Assembly: GCF_900142205.1 (NCBI RefSeq)
Contig: NZ_FRAA01000001.1
Span: forward strand, 236,889 to 300,888
Reading direction: 5' to 3'
DNA: 64,000 nucleotides
DNA from: Reichenbachiella agariperforans
GTDB lineage: Bacteria > Bacteroidota > Bacteroidia > Cytophagales > Cyclobacteriaceae
The notes under the pieces were generated by a model, which saw only the letters and a list, made by a program, of their open reading frames with translations, had not been told where the DNA came from and searched no databases. Made by a program: the position numbers and the translations under genes. Numbering within the stretch: the stretch's first letter is position 1; each line of letters opens with the position of its first letter. Shown here one piece after another: positions 45,375 to 54,183 of this stretch.

Positions 45375-46916
45375 TGAGGGCACAGTCAGTTTTGACTCGA
45401 CGAACTGAATCATAGACTGCATTTTTTCCTCAGACATTACTTTTGGTGTCTTCAGTTGCCCTCCTTTTTGCTTGGTGATTTCTAAGTAATCGTAATACAA
45501 CTCTTTATTGATTACTTTCACATTGATCCCTGAGAGGGCTTTGGATCGAGCGACAGCATAATTCTTGTTGGCATCTTTTAGTTTCTCATCTAACTGATTA
45601 GCAAATTGAAGCGCCTCTACGTTTTGATCTGTGACGATCACCCACTGATGAATATAATCTCCACTTTCATTCTTGATGGCTCCTACAGCATACTCGTTGA
45701 CGCGGACGTTCATTGAGGAAGAAACAGAAAGAATCGCTTCGTCCATTTTCTCCTCCGAAAGCTGAGAACCTACGACATTGAGAAAGAACTTGGTACGCCC
45801 CGTAATCTTGATTTCTATGGGGTCTAAGCTGGTAAATTTAATCGTGTCTCCTATCACATAGCGCCATGCGCCTGCACAGCTACTCACGATCAATACATAG
45901 TCTTGATCTAGCTCTACCTCATCTAAGGTGTGAGACACAGGTTTTTCTAGTAGTTCACCATACTCATTGACACCACCTGCACCGAAAGGTACGAACTCAT
46001 AGAAATAGCCGTGTGATAGTGCTAACTCCATATCCATCGCACCAGGTCTGGCAGTATAGGAGAAAAAACCCTCAGAAGCCAAATAGGTATCCATGATAGT
46101 TATCGGCTGGCCAGATATTGCTTCGAAATCCTTTCTGTAGGTCTCAAAAGCCACACCACCACTCGCATACACCGTCAAGTTGGGCCATATCTCGTGAATA
46201 TGCTTCAGTCCATGCTTTCGGATCACGGTTTGCAACATGAGAAGCACCCATGACGGGATACCTGCGATCACGCCGATATTCCAATTGGGCGCCTCTTCGG
46301 CGATGCGCCCGATGCGCTCATCCCAGTCACTGATCGCTGCGATCTCTTTGCCTGGACGGTAAAACATCCCATACCAATCTGGAAAATTGCTCACATTGAT
46401 TCCGCTGATTTCACCTTCCAGATGCCCTTCTTCGTGCCGTTTTAAATCCGCACTACTACTCAGCATCAGTATTTCACTCTCAAAGAGATGTTCTGGAAAA
46501 TCAAAATTAGGAATCGCTTTGACCATGCTGGTACCTACATCTCTCATACTCTGTATAAAATCAGATGTAATCGGGATACGTTTGCTGGACTTGCCTGTCG
46601 TACCGCTACTGAGTGCAAAGAAGTCTGGTTTTCCCGGCCAGGTGATATCTGGGTACTTCTGCTGCTGGCCCCACCAGTCCTCGTGCATCTGATGATAGTC
46701 ATAGATAGGTACAGTCTGCTGATAGACTGCTATGAGATCTTCCGCTTCTAGCAAGGTGGTGAATCCATAATACTTACCAAAAGCCGTATCCTTAGCCTTG
46801 TGCATGAGTTTTCGCAATTCTTCTTCCTGCAGTTCAGCGGCTGACTTTCCAGTCTGAAAAGTCAACTTCTGATTCAGTTCTATTCCATTCTTGATTAGGG
46901 TACCTATTAGAGACAT
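45369..46916 (-). CDS. GH3 family acyl-adenylating enzyme-like protein
   Basis: A 515-residue protein of the GH3 auxin-responsive promoter family (ANL adenylate-forming fold). It has FALSSGTTGKSSKRIPIT as the phosphate-binding loop, YASGGVAFE, a YLASEGFFSYTAR segment and TGRTKFFLNVVGSQLSEEKM near the hinge. Bacterial members are thought to adenylate a carboxylic acid and couple it to an amine; the substrate is unknown. Preceded by USP on the same strand. Confidence 0.92.
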   Translation of the reverse strand: MSLIGTLIKNGIELNQKLTFQTGKSAAELQEEELRKLMHKAKDTAFGKYYGFTTLLEAEDLIAVYQQTVPIYDYHQMHEDWWGQQQKYPDITWPGKPDFFALSSGTTGKSSKRIPITSDFIQSMRDVGTSMVKAIPNFDFPEHLFESEILMLSSSADLKRHEEGHLEGEISGINVSNFPDWYGMFYRPGKEIAAISDWDERIGRIAEEAPNWNIGVIAGIPSWVLLMLQTVIRKHGLKHIHEIWPNLTVYASGGVAFETYRKDFEAISGQPITIMDTYLASEGFFSYTARPGAMDMELALSHGYFYEFVPFGAGGVNEYGELLEKPVSHTLDEVELDQDYVLIVSSCAGAWRYVIGDTIKFTSLDPIEIKITGRTKFFLNVVGSQLSEEKMDEAILSVSSSMNVRVNEYAVGAIKNESGDYIHQWVIVTDQNVEALQFANQLDEKLKDANKNYAVARSKALSGINVKVINKELYYDYLEITKQKGGQLKTPKVMSEEKMQSMIQFVESKLTVPSL

Positions 46917-46974
46917 CGTTCGTACAGTTAGTTCATAGATTTATCAACATGGCTGGATTGAAAGTAGCAGTTCA

Positions 46975-47820
46975 TTACATCGTCACAGCTAATACAGGTT
47001 TATCTACGTGATTGATAAAATCTTCGGTATCACTACCGTATATCAACCGAGCAATTCCCGAATCTCCTTCAGAAATACTAGCCACCACATCGATATGCCA
47101 CGCTTCGACAAAAGCCTGAACTTGCTCTACTTTCTGGCCACTTTCTATTACATGAACTTTGTAGTCTGTAAAGCCATGAGCCCGTGCAAAATCCTCTAAT
47201 CTATCCGAGATACTTTTGTGAAGCAAGTCATGCGGTTCAGTGACATGCGCGATGTGCACATTCATACGCATGACCTCTGCAAACTCCCGAATGCGCGCAA
47301 TACTCTCTGTACGATAATCTCTGATCCCTATCAAGACCAGCAATTCACCGCCAAGCGAAATCTTCTGATTGTCTTTGATGACCAAAGTGGGAATATCTGC
47401 AATCCGCATAGTTCGGGTAGCATGGTTTCCTTTGAACCACTCCGCTATGGAGGTTTCTCCACTACTCCCCATGACGATCAAATCAGCGGGATGTTCTTCG
47501 AGGTGTTCCTCTAGCCCTTCATTATAGCTTCCAAAAGCGAGAAAAGATTTCACCTCTACTGATGCTGTATCAAGCTGCTCGGTCAACAGCTTGAGCTCTC
47601 CTTTCATTTTCCGGATCAACTCAGACATGAAGTGCTCTTCTTCATTAATCTCTTGTTGTTTGACAACTAAGTCTGCCTTGGGCAACACCCCTACAGGGGC
47701 GGGTTCATGGATAACATGCAAAAGACTAATGTGCGCTCCAGTGCGGTTCGCTATATCCAGAGCTACCAACAGGCCAGCTTTGGACTCAGGTGTAAAATCA
47801 ATCGGAACTAATATGTTCAT
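46975..47820 (-). CDS. Universal stress protein, two-domain
   Basis: A 281-residue tandem USP protein. The first domain starts MNILVPIDFTPESKAGL and has the ATP loop MGSSGETSIAEWFKGNHATR; the second ends VDVVASISEGDSGIARLIYG-like sequence. It probably senses nucleotide status during stress. It lies 58 bp upstream of GH3. Confidence 0.92.
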   Translation of the reverse strand: MNILVPIDFTPESKAGLLVALDIANRTGAHISLLHVIHEPAPVGVLPKADLVVKQQEINEEEHFMSELIRKMKGELKLLTEQLDTASVEVKSFLAFGSYNEGLEEHLEEHPADLIVMGSSGETSIAEWFKGNHATRTMRIADIPTLVIKDNQKISLGGELLVLIGIRDYRTESIARIREFAEVMRMNVHIAHVTEPHDLLHKSISDRLEDFARAHGFTDYKVHVIESGQKVEQVQAFVEAWHIDVVASISEGDSGIARLIYGSDTEDFINHVDKPVLAVTM

Positions 47821-47871
47821 GCTTTTGTGTGTTATGTAGTGATAGGATTAGTGAAATGACATTGGTGAAGG

Positions 47872-48336
47872 TTACTTCTCCTGAAAATTGTAAGCCTCTC
47901 GCGTCTCTTGCAGTTCGCTGATCAGTATGCGCGACTCAGCCAGCTGACTCTCGAACAGAAACTTGATAAACACATCTAACTCGTTATCTTTGGACTGTAA
48001 GACTTCCTGATACATCTCGATGAGTTCATCTTCTCTTTGGATACAAAAACCAAGAATCTCACCCTCGTCTCGTTGCAAAAAGATATGTTCAGCTTCTATC
48101 GCTATTTTCTCCCAAGCAGCCTTCAATCTATCTTTGACACCCATGGTATGCTCCTCAAAATCTACATCTACGAGCTTGCCAATATCCGTTAGGAACTTGG
48201 ACTTACGCTCAGCCAATACTTTCATTTGGTTGGTCATCGGTTCATTGTGTATGCGTGAAGAAGCCTTTTCATAAATCTCCTTGGCAAGCAAGAGTTTATC
48301 GATCAAGTTTTGCAATTCAGGTGTTAGCGCTTTCAT
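47872..48336 (-). CDS. Four-helix (ferritin-like, DUF2383-type) protein
   Basis: A 154-residue helical protein with KALTPELQNLIDKLLLAKEI, charged helices and RDEGEILGFCIQREDELIEM. It resembles the PA2169/DUF2383 four-helix proteins, which are often near stress genes; it could bind a metal. The ATG at 48336 is used; the open frame begins at 48381. Confidence 0.65.
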   Translation of the reverse strand: MKALTPELQNLIDKLLLAKEIYEKASSRIHNEPMTNQMKVLAERKSKFLTDIGKLVDVDFEEHTMGVKDRLKAAWEKIAIEAEHIFLQRDEGEILGFCIQREDELIEMYQEVLQSKDNELDVFIKFLFESQLAESRILISELQETREAYNFQEK

Positions 48337-48644
48337 ATATGAATAATCTTTTGGTGATACAAATAAAGGTGCTCGTTGCACCTACTAGTCTGTATGCCAA
48401 TAAGCATGCCTATGCCAACATGAGCTCCTCTGGCTACTTCTAACCATCTATGCGTAGCATACCGAGTCAGATTCTCCACAATTCGCACCTCTAATTGTAG
48501 ACATTTATTCACACCTCCTTTTTCAATCTCCCCAAAAACAATGACCAAACAAAGACTGAGACAGACAAACCATAGGCTAACCAAAGCGGCATGATTATTT
48601 GACGCTCTACCATGACTTTTATGTTTCATCTAAACAATACAATC
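48337..48644. other. Intergenic region with a possible 27-residue membrane peptide
   Basis: About 300 bp with no clear gene. On the reverse strand, 48592-48509 encodes a single-helix peptide (MPLWLAYGLSVSVFVWSLFL, then GRLKKEV). It could be a small membrane protein, but no supporting signal exists. Confidence 0.3.
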
Positions 48645-48893
48645 ATGGCTAAGCATCACGGATCATCTATCATGAACAACGAACAGTATGAGGCACTCCG
48701 AGACAAAGGAATGAGTAAAGAAAAGGCAGCTCGCATCGCCAACACACCCGATAGCGGCACAAAAGGAGGACATGCCTCCAAATACGAAAAACGAACTAAG
48801 AAAGAACTCTACGACCAAGCCAAGAAAATAGGAATCGAGGGACGATCCAAAATGAACAAACAGCAGCTCATCGCTGCACTACGAGAAGAATAA
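48645..48893 (+). CDS. Small protein with Rho N-terminal-like (SAP-type) domain
   Basis: An 82-residue basic protein. KHHGSSIMNNEQYEALRDKG is followed by GMSKEKAARIANTP, and the C-terminus KKELYDQAKKIGIEGRSKMN is like the Rho_N/SAP helix-extended-helix. It resembles small stress/plasmid-type proteins. The ATG at 48645 is chosen; an upstream frame starts at 48612. Confidence 0.75.
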   Translation: MAKHHGSSIMNNEQYEALRDKGMSKEKAARIANTPDSGTKGGHASKYEKRTKKELYDQAKKIGIEGRSKMNKQQLIAALREE

Positions 48894-48912
48894 GCTCAGA
48901 TAGTAAGTAGTA

Positions 48913-49199
48913 TTAGGTCAGTGTCACATCTTCTACTTCTTTGTCGTCCAACTCATCTTTTAGTTCGGAAGAAGAGGCAAGACCCAGCTCATCACTCAAT
49001 ATATAATACTTCAGGTCTCCAAAACTGTTATCAGTGATCTATTCATCCAGATCTTCTCCAGTACTGCTTCGTCATCTTGATCAAACTCAAAAGCTACGGT
49101 CTGCTCATAAGACACATCGATAGAGGTACCATCTAAGATATCTTCCAGATCACAACTACTACAGTAATTATATTTAACAGGCCTACTAGTTACGTTCAA
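48913..49199 (-). pseudogene. Decayed small gene (frameshift and stop)
   Basis: The first part opens at a TTG (49199) and encodes NVTSRPVKYNYCSSCDLEDI and EFDQDDEAVLEK. That frame then ends at 49011 in unrelated residues. Another frame picks up DLDE, an in-frame TAG (where Trp would fit), then ITDNSFGDLKYYILSDELGL and an acidic tail to 48913. The pieces read as one acidic protein with a +1-type frameshift near 49045 and a nonsense codon. Function unknown. Confidence 0.5.
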
Positions 49200-49325
49200 A
49201 TTAAAAGCACCTTCTCAATCTTTAAAAAAATCATATTTCAGACCTGAAAAGAACACCTTGTCTTTCGATATTGTTGTAAGCCTCACTCCATTATTTAAAA
49301 ATACCCTATATATTGGGATATAAAT

Positions 49326-49745
49326 ATGCAATCCATGTCCGACCAAAAAACAGAGCAACTCATAGAGCAAGCCAAGCAAGTGGCTCGTCACGCCTACTCT
49401 CCTTATAGCCGTTTCAAAGTGGGCGCAGCGTTGATGGATCAGTACGGTAATATATACAGTGGGTGCAATGTCGAGAATATTTCATTCCCCTGTGTGATAT
49501 GTGCAGAGACGAGTGCTATCGCTCAGGCCGTATCGAGTGCCGGATCAGCAATGAAAATAGATACGCTAGTGATCTATACGCCGACCGCTTCGATCACTTC
49601 ACCATGCGGAAACTGTCGTCAGGTCATCCACGAATTCAGTACGTCTGCGACGAAAGTGATCTGCGTATGTAACGAATCAGTTCAGCTCACGCTGTGCATC
49701 GAGGAGCTACTCCCCCATGCCACCAACATAAGCTTAGATAAATAG
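49326..49745 (+). CDS. cdd: Cytidine deaminase
   Basis: A 139-residue zinc deaminase with HAYSPYSRFKVGAAL, GCNVENISFPCVICAET (Cys and catalytic Glu of the C-A-E zinc site) and SPCGNCRQVIHEF (two zinc Cys). It converts cytidine/deoxycytidine to uridine forms in pyrimidine salvage. An alternative ATG lies three codons in. Ends 2 bp from the desaturase stop. Confidence 0.95.
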   Translation: MQSMSDQKTEQLIEQAKQVARHAYSPYSRFKVGAALMDQYGNIYSGCNVENISFPCVICAETSAIAQAVSSAGSAMKIDTLVIYTPTASITSPCGNCRQVIHEFSTSATKVICVCNESVQLTLCIEELLPHATNISLDK

Positions 49746-49746
49746 T

Positions 49747-50724
49747 CTAGGCAGTAACGGTCTTTACGCCCAGCGATCGCATCATCCTAAAATGATCTAA
49801 GATCGCAGCTACGAAAGTCCTCTTAGTATGATATGGAATACCATATTTTTCGGCTGTATCTGAGACGATCACTGACAGCTTCTTATAGTGTATATGACAG
49901 ACATTAGGCAACAGATGGTGCTCGACTTGATAGTTTAACCCACCAATAAACCATGAAAACAATCGGCTATTCGGTGCATAGTTACTAGTAGTTGCCAACT
50001 GATGTACAGACCAGTCATCATGAATCATTCCCTCTTCGTCAGGCATAGGAAAATCCGAACTCGGCATCACATGAGCAGTCTGAAACACGATAGAAATAAA
50101 CAACCCCGTCATAAAGTGCATCGCTAAAAATGCTACGATAATCAACCATGGTGCCAATGGCACTACAATCAATGGAATAATCAATGAATAGGAATAATAC
50201 ATCACCTTAAGTAATACTGTTTTAAACAACTGCTTTTTAGCCTCGTGTTTTTCAGTAAAAAAGCCCATTTTCTTATAACGAGGGATACGAACAAAATCCT
50301 TAACCGTCACCCAGATCAAAGTCAAAAATCCATAAAAAAACCAAACATAAATATGCTGGAACTTATGAACGGAATGATATTTTGTATTAGGTGAAAACCT
50401 TAGAAAGAAAGGCATGTTGATGTCGTCATCTGCGCCTTCTATATTCGTATAAGTGTGGTGAAGCACATTGTGCTGAATCTTCCATACGGCCGCATTGGCT
50501 CCTATGAGATTGATAGAATATCCGATCCACTTATTGATACTGTTTTTGTTAGAGTATGAACCATGGAGCGCATCGTGCATGACCCCCATACCTATACCGG
50601 TCATCCCGAGTCCACTAATCATATACATCCCGAATAGCATCCATGGAGTAGTGACCAAACCTACGTTCATGATGATTAATGGGATAAAGAATAAAGAAAT
50701 CATAAATACCGTCTTGAATACCAT
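49747..50724 (-). CDS. Fatty acid desaturase, front-end type (N-terminus disrupted)
   Basis: A 325-residue open frame with the three His boxes HDALHG (about residue 50), HNVLHHTYTN (about 85-94) and QVEHHLLP (about 270), the last with Gln as in Δ5/Δ6-type front-end desaturases. Five membrane helices are present. It introduces a double bond in membrane lipid chains using a di-iron centre. Coding-like sequence continues upstream of this ATG in the same frame, so the true protein is probably longer (see the entry at 50725-50875). Confidence 0.9.
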   Translation of the reverse strand: MVFKTVFMISLFFIPLIIMNVGLVTTPWMLFGMYMISGLGMTGIGMGVMHDALHGSYSNKNSINKWIGYSINLIGANAAVWKIQHNVLHHTYTNIEGADDDINMPFFLRFSPNTKYHSVHKFQHIYVWFFYGFLTLIWVTVKDFVRIPRYKKMGFFTEKHEAKKQLFKTVLLKVMYYSYSLIIPLIVVPLAPWLIIVAFLAMHFMTGLFISIVFQTAHVMPSSDFPMPDEEGMIHDDWSVHQLATTSNYAPNSRLFSWFIGGLNYQVEHHLLPNVCHIHYKKLSVIVSDTAEKYGIPYHTKRTFVAAILDHFRMMRSLGVKTVTA

Positions 50725-50875
50725 CTTGCGATTGGCATATCTACTAGTATCTTGATCTGAAAAATATTCCCTGATTTTACTTCTGAGCTCATTAGAGAAG
50801 TCAGCGTGCGAGGTGGTTTTGGAAAACTTAAGATGCTTGATATACTTGTTATTTAGGATGATATCTACCGCTCAT
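50725..50875 (-). other. Out-of-frame N-terminus of the desaturase
   Basis: Upstream of 50724 in the same frame, the reading NNKYIKHLKFSKTTSHADFS and NELRSKIREYFSDQD looks like a normal desaturase N-terminus but has no start codon before in-frame stops (TAA TGA). An ATG at 50875 begins MSGRYHP in the next frame and joins the coding run if one A is removed from the A-run at 50852-50854. This is either a real frameshift or a sequencing error. Confidence 0.55.
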
Positions 50876-51201
50876 TAGCGTGCTTTTAAAGATGCCATCA
50901 TGATTAAATATTAACTACTTTATAGGAAGGTTACTACATACGTAGCACGGCAAGCTACTCCTAATCAACCGTAGGACAAGCCATACCCTAGGATATAATG
51001 TTAACTCAGTGAATTATCATCATATATTGATAGCTAATCATACAATAACACAAATACAGATACTTAGAAGTCAAACAACTACTATATTTTCGATTTAGGA
51101 ATACAACTTTGCCTTAGTCAAAAAAACAGAGTCGTATTACACCACTTCCATAGATTTTCCTTTCAGGGTTTCCTACCTTCGCGACTTAGTTAATACACGA
51201 T
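50876..51201. other. 326-bp gap before the ABC-F gene
   Basis: No gene. An imperfect -7 element (TACCTTCG, 51174-51181) lies 20 bp before the ABC-F ATG. Confidence 0.4.
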
Positions 51202-52842
51202 ATGATTTCAGTAGACGCAGTTGGGGTTGAGTTCAGTGGCACCACCCTATTTAACAACATCAATTTCAACATCAACCCCGACGACCGCATTGCCCTCATG
51301 GGCAAAAATGGAGCAGGCAAGTCTACCCTTCTCAAAATTATTGCTGGCAAAGACAAACCCACCCATGGCAAAATCTCTGCCCCCAAAGAAGCCATCATAG
51401 CCTACCTCCCACAGCACCTATTGATAGAAGATGACTGTACGGTATTCGAAGAGGCAACCAAAGCATTCTCTGAGATCGTGGAGATGAAAAAACAACTCGA
51501 CGACTACTCGCTACAACTGGAGACACGTACTGATTATGAATCAGAAGCATACAGCAAAATCATAGAAAAAGTCTCCGAGCTCAGTGAAAAATACTACAGC
51601 ATAGAAGAAGTCAATGTAGATGCTGAAGTAGAACTAACCCTACTCGGACTAGGGTTCGAAAGAGCAGATTTTACCCGACCAGCCAGCGAGTTTAGTGGAG
51701 GGTGGCGTATGCGTATTGAACTCGCCAAGATACTCCTCAAAAAACCAGACCTCATCTTACTCGATGAGCCAACCAATCACCTCGATATTGAATCTGTACA
51801 ATGGCTCGAAGACTTCCTCAAAAACGGATCAAATGCTGTCATGGTGATCAGTCACGACAAGACCTTCGTGGACAATCTGACCAACCGCACTATAGAGCTA
51901 ACGGGTGGGCGTATCTATGACTACAAAACCAATTACTCCCACTATCTAGAACTACGCCAAGAACGCCGCGAACAACAGCAAAAGCAATTCGATGATCAGG
52001 CGAAACAAATTGCCGACATCCAGCAATTTATAGACCGATTCAAAGGCACATATTCTAAGACACTGTCTGTCCAGTCACGAGTCAAGATGCTCGAAAAGAT
52101 GGAGATCGTAGAAGTGGATGAAGTAGACACCTCAGCACTCAACCTTAAGTTCCCTCCTGCGCCTAGATCAGGTAACTATCCAGTCATAGTCGATGGACTT
52201 AGCAAAAGCTACGGGGCCCATACGGTATTCAAAGATGTGTCTCTGACCATAGCCCGAGGCGAAAAAGTAGCCTTCGTTGGAAAAAACGGACAAGGTAAAT
52301 CTACACTGATCAAAGCCATCATGGGCGAAATCAAACATGAGGGAGACCTCCAACTTGGGCATAACAGCCTCGTAGGCTACTTTGCGCAGAATCAGGCCGC
52401 ACTACTGGATGAGAAACTATCGATATTCGAGACCATAGATGAAATCGCGAAAGGTGATGTACGTTCCAAGATCAAAGACATCCTAGGCGCTTTTATGTTC
52501 AGTGGTGAAGCCATAGACAAAAAAGTCAAAGTACTCTCTGGAGGAGAACGTACACGACTGGCCATGATCAAACTACTCCTCCAACCCGTCAATCTCCTCA
52601 TACTTGATGAGCCGACCAACCACCTCGATATCAAAACCAAGGATATTCTCAAAGATGCACTCAAGGCCTTTGAAGGAACTATTATTTTGGTATCTCACGA
52701 CAGGGATTTCTTAGATGGTCTCGCATCCAAGATTTTTGAATTTGGAAATCAGAGAGTCAAAGAACACTTCGAAGACATCAATGGCTTTTTGAGAAACAAG
52801 AAAATCGAAAACCTAAAAGAAATTGAGCGCAAAACGATTTAA
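51202..52842 (+). CDS. ABC-F family ATPase (ribosome-associated type)
   Basis: A 546-residue protein with two ATPase domains and no membrane helices. Walker A sites GKNGAGKST and GKNGQGKST, ABC signatures FSGGWRMRIEL and LSGGERTRLAM, and LLDEPTNHLD/ILDEPTNHLD Walker B are all present. The linker has a long helix (LRQERREQQQKQFDDQAKQI). Such proteins act on the ribosome exit site or in antibiotic protection. Monocistronic. Confidence 0.94.
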   Translation: MISVDAVGVEFSGTTLFNNINFNINPDDRIALMGKNGAGKSTLLKIIAGKDKPTHGKISAPKEAIIAYLPQHLLIEDDCTVFEEATKAFSEIVEMKKQLDDYSLQLETRTDYESEAYSKIIEKVSELSEKYYSIEEVNVDAEVELTLLGLGFERADFTRPASEFSGGWRMRIELAKILLKKPDLILLDEPTNHLDIESVQWLEDFLKNGSNAVMVISHDKTFVDNLTNRTIELTGGRIYDYKTNYSHYLELRQERREQQQKQFDDQAKQIADIQQFIDRFKGTYSKTLSVQSRVKMLEKMEIVEVDEVDTSALNLKFPPAPRSGNYPVIVDGLSKSYGAHTVFKDVSLTIARGEKVAFVGKNGQGKSTLIKAIMGEIKHEGDLQLGHNSLVGYFAQNQAALLDEKLSIFETIDEIAKGDVRSKIKDILGAFMFSGEAIDKKVKVLSGGERTRLAMIKLLLQPVNLLILDEPTNHLDIKTKDILKDALKAFEGTIILVSHDRDFLDGLASKIFEFGNQRVKEHFEDINGFLRNKKIENLKEIERKTI

Positions 52843-52881
52843 GTCTATTTTTCAGAGCTCCAATCAAGTCTATAAACAGGC

Positions 52882-53052
52882 TTAAATCCCACCAATATTC
52901 AGAATAACATCTGTTTTAGGAAGAGAAACATTAACCTTTGAAGGAGTCAAATCTGCAGACTTATCGTTATCGTCTTCTAACAAAAAAATAGCAGAAAAAC
53001 ATATCATTATATTGGCTAGCATCAAGAGGATCGGAAGTTTCATTTGTTTCAT
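52882..53052 (-). CDS. 56-residue exported small protein
   Basis: An ATG-to-TAA frame with a clear signal-peptide-like N-terminus (MKQMKLPILLMLANIMICFS) and a short polar tail (LEDDNDKSADLTPSKVNVSL) ending ILNIGGI. Its composition and stop/start structure suggest a real secreted or membrane peptide. It is convergent with the ABC-F gene. Confidence 0.5.
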   Translation of the reverse strand: MKQMKLPILLMLANIMICFSAIFLLEDDNDKSADLTPSKVNVSLPKTDVILNIGGI

Positions 53053-53491
53053 CGCATTGAAAAGCTCAAGGTAATAGTACGACTCTATTTATTCATACTT
53101 TTACCATTTACGAACCCACCAACCTCATTGGATTTTATAAACCTTAAGTTTTTTAACTATTATTTAATCTCTCCCCATTTCTAAGCCCTATCCTCTACCA
53201 TTTCTGAAGTTTATAGACTTTTTTCACCTCATCACCTCATAAAAAAGCAACTCGTACGTTGACTATATATATCTTACACGCTTTCACAAGTCAATTATCA
53301 TAAACATCTAACAATCTTACTGTTAAAATATAATGGCTTAATAATTAAGTAATTTGACAGAGATTTGAAGTATCACTTTACGATTTTTGGATTGAACTTT
53401 TTTTCAGAGTAAAAGAAAGTGAATAACTTTAATTTCGATTTCCAGAAGGGAGATCATTTAACCTATTTTTTTAATCTAACCCCTTTTAACT
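53053..53491. other. 439-bp AT-rich region upstream of surface-protein operon
   Basis: No gene. TAACTTTA at 53424-53431 and TACGATTT near 53379 are imperfect -7 elements and could promote the operon beginning at 53492. Confidence 0.4.
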
Positions 53492-54166
53492 ATGAAGCAA
53501 CTTTTCATGGTTCTATTGGTATGTTTTCTGACCAAGCAGGTTGGCTATGCTCAAGAATTAGATCTGGGTAGTAGTGAGTCATCTGGTATTAGCTCAGGAA
53601 ATCTATTGATAGAAATCACAGGAACGCCATTCGCTAGCAGTTCCTTATTGAGTTTTGGCGAATTCAGAGCCAAGTATGTTGTCTCAGATCAAATCATTGT
53701 CCGAGTGGGCATGTATATGGATCTGAACAACAATCAGACAAAACCCGACTATGTCACTGACTACAGCACCTACAGGGTTACACCTGGTGTGGAGATTCAG
53801 CTCAGTAGCACTGGTGGGTTTCGTTCTTATGTTGCAATAGATGCTATCGTTGGGCAAAAATTTGCCAATGTAAAAACAACGACTGGCTCCTCTGTAACAG
53901 GCACAACGCAAATCCCTAACGGTAACAACTACTCTTTCAGTCAAGGTTCGCGTGGCTACTTCGAAGCAGGTGCTGCTTTATCTGTAGGTGCTGACTACCA
54001 TTTTGGTTCTCGTTTTTATGTAGGTATGGAGGCTGGATTTACGGTCAAGACTACCATGTATGACGAGATTCAAGTAGATGGAGCGCCCTACCAAGACGGC
54101 ATCACCTACAACAGCGGAGATTTGCTCATTAGCAACTCACTGCGATTTGGCTTTATTCTATTATAA
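53492..54166 (+). CDS. Outer-membrane beta-barrel protein of the adhesin locus
   Basis: A 224-residue protein with signal peptide ending YAQ (about residue 21) and barrel-like alternation (e.g. FRAKYVVSDQIIVRVGMYMD, GFRSYVAIDAIVGQKFANV) ending RFGFILL, as in OmpW/OprF-like eight-stranded barrels. It starts the operon with the giant protein, 17 bp away, and may help present or anchor it. Confidence 0.75.
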   Translation: MKQLFMVLLVCFLTKQVGYAQELDLGSSESSGISSGNLLIEITGTPFASSSLLSFGEFRAKYVVSDQIIVRVGMYMDLNNNQTKPDYVTDYSTYRVTPGVEIQLSSTGGFRSYVAIDAIVGQKFANVKTTTGSSVTGTTQIPNGNNYSFSQGSRGYFEAGAALSVGADYHFGSRFYVGMEAGFTVKTTMYDEIQVDGAPYQDGITYNSGDLLISNSLRFGFILL

Positions 54167-54183
54167 CCTAAAATTCCTAATCG

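Noticed and set aside
48333-48629. Reverse 98-residue open frame before the Rho_N-like gene
   Set aside because: Composition is not protein-like and it overlaps the start of the four-helix gene; no homology features.
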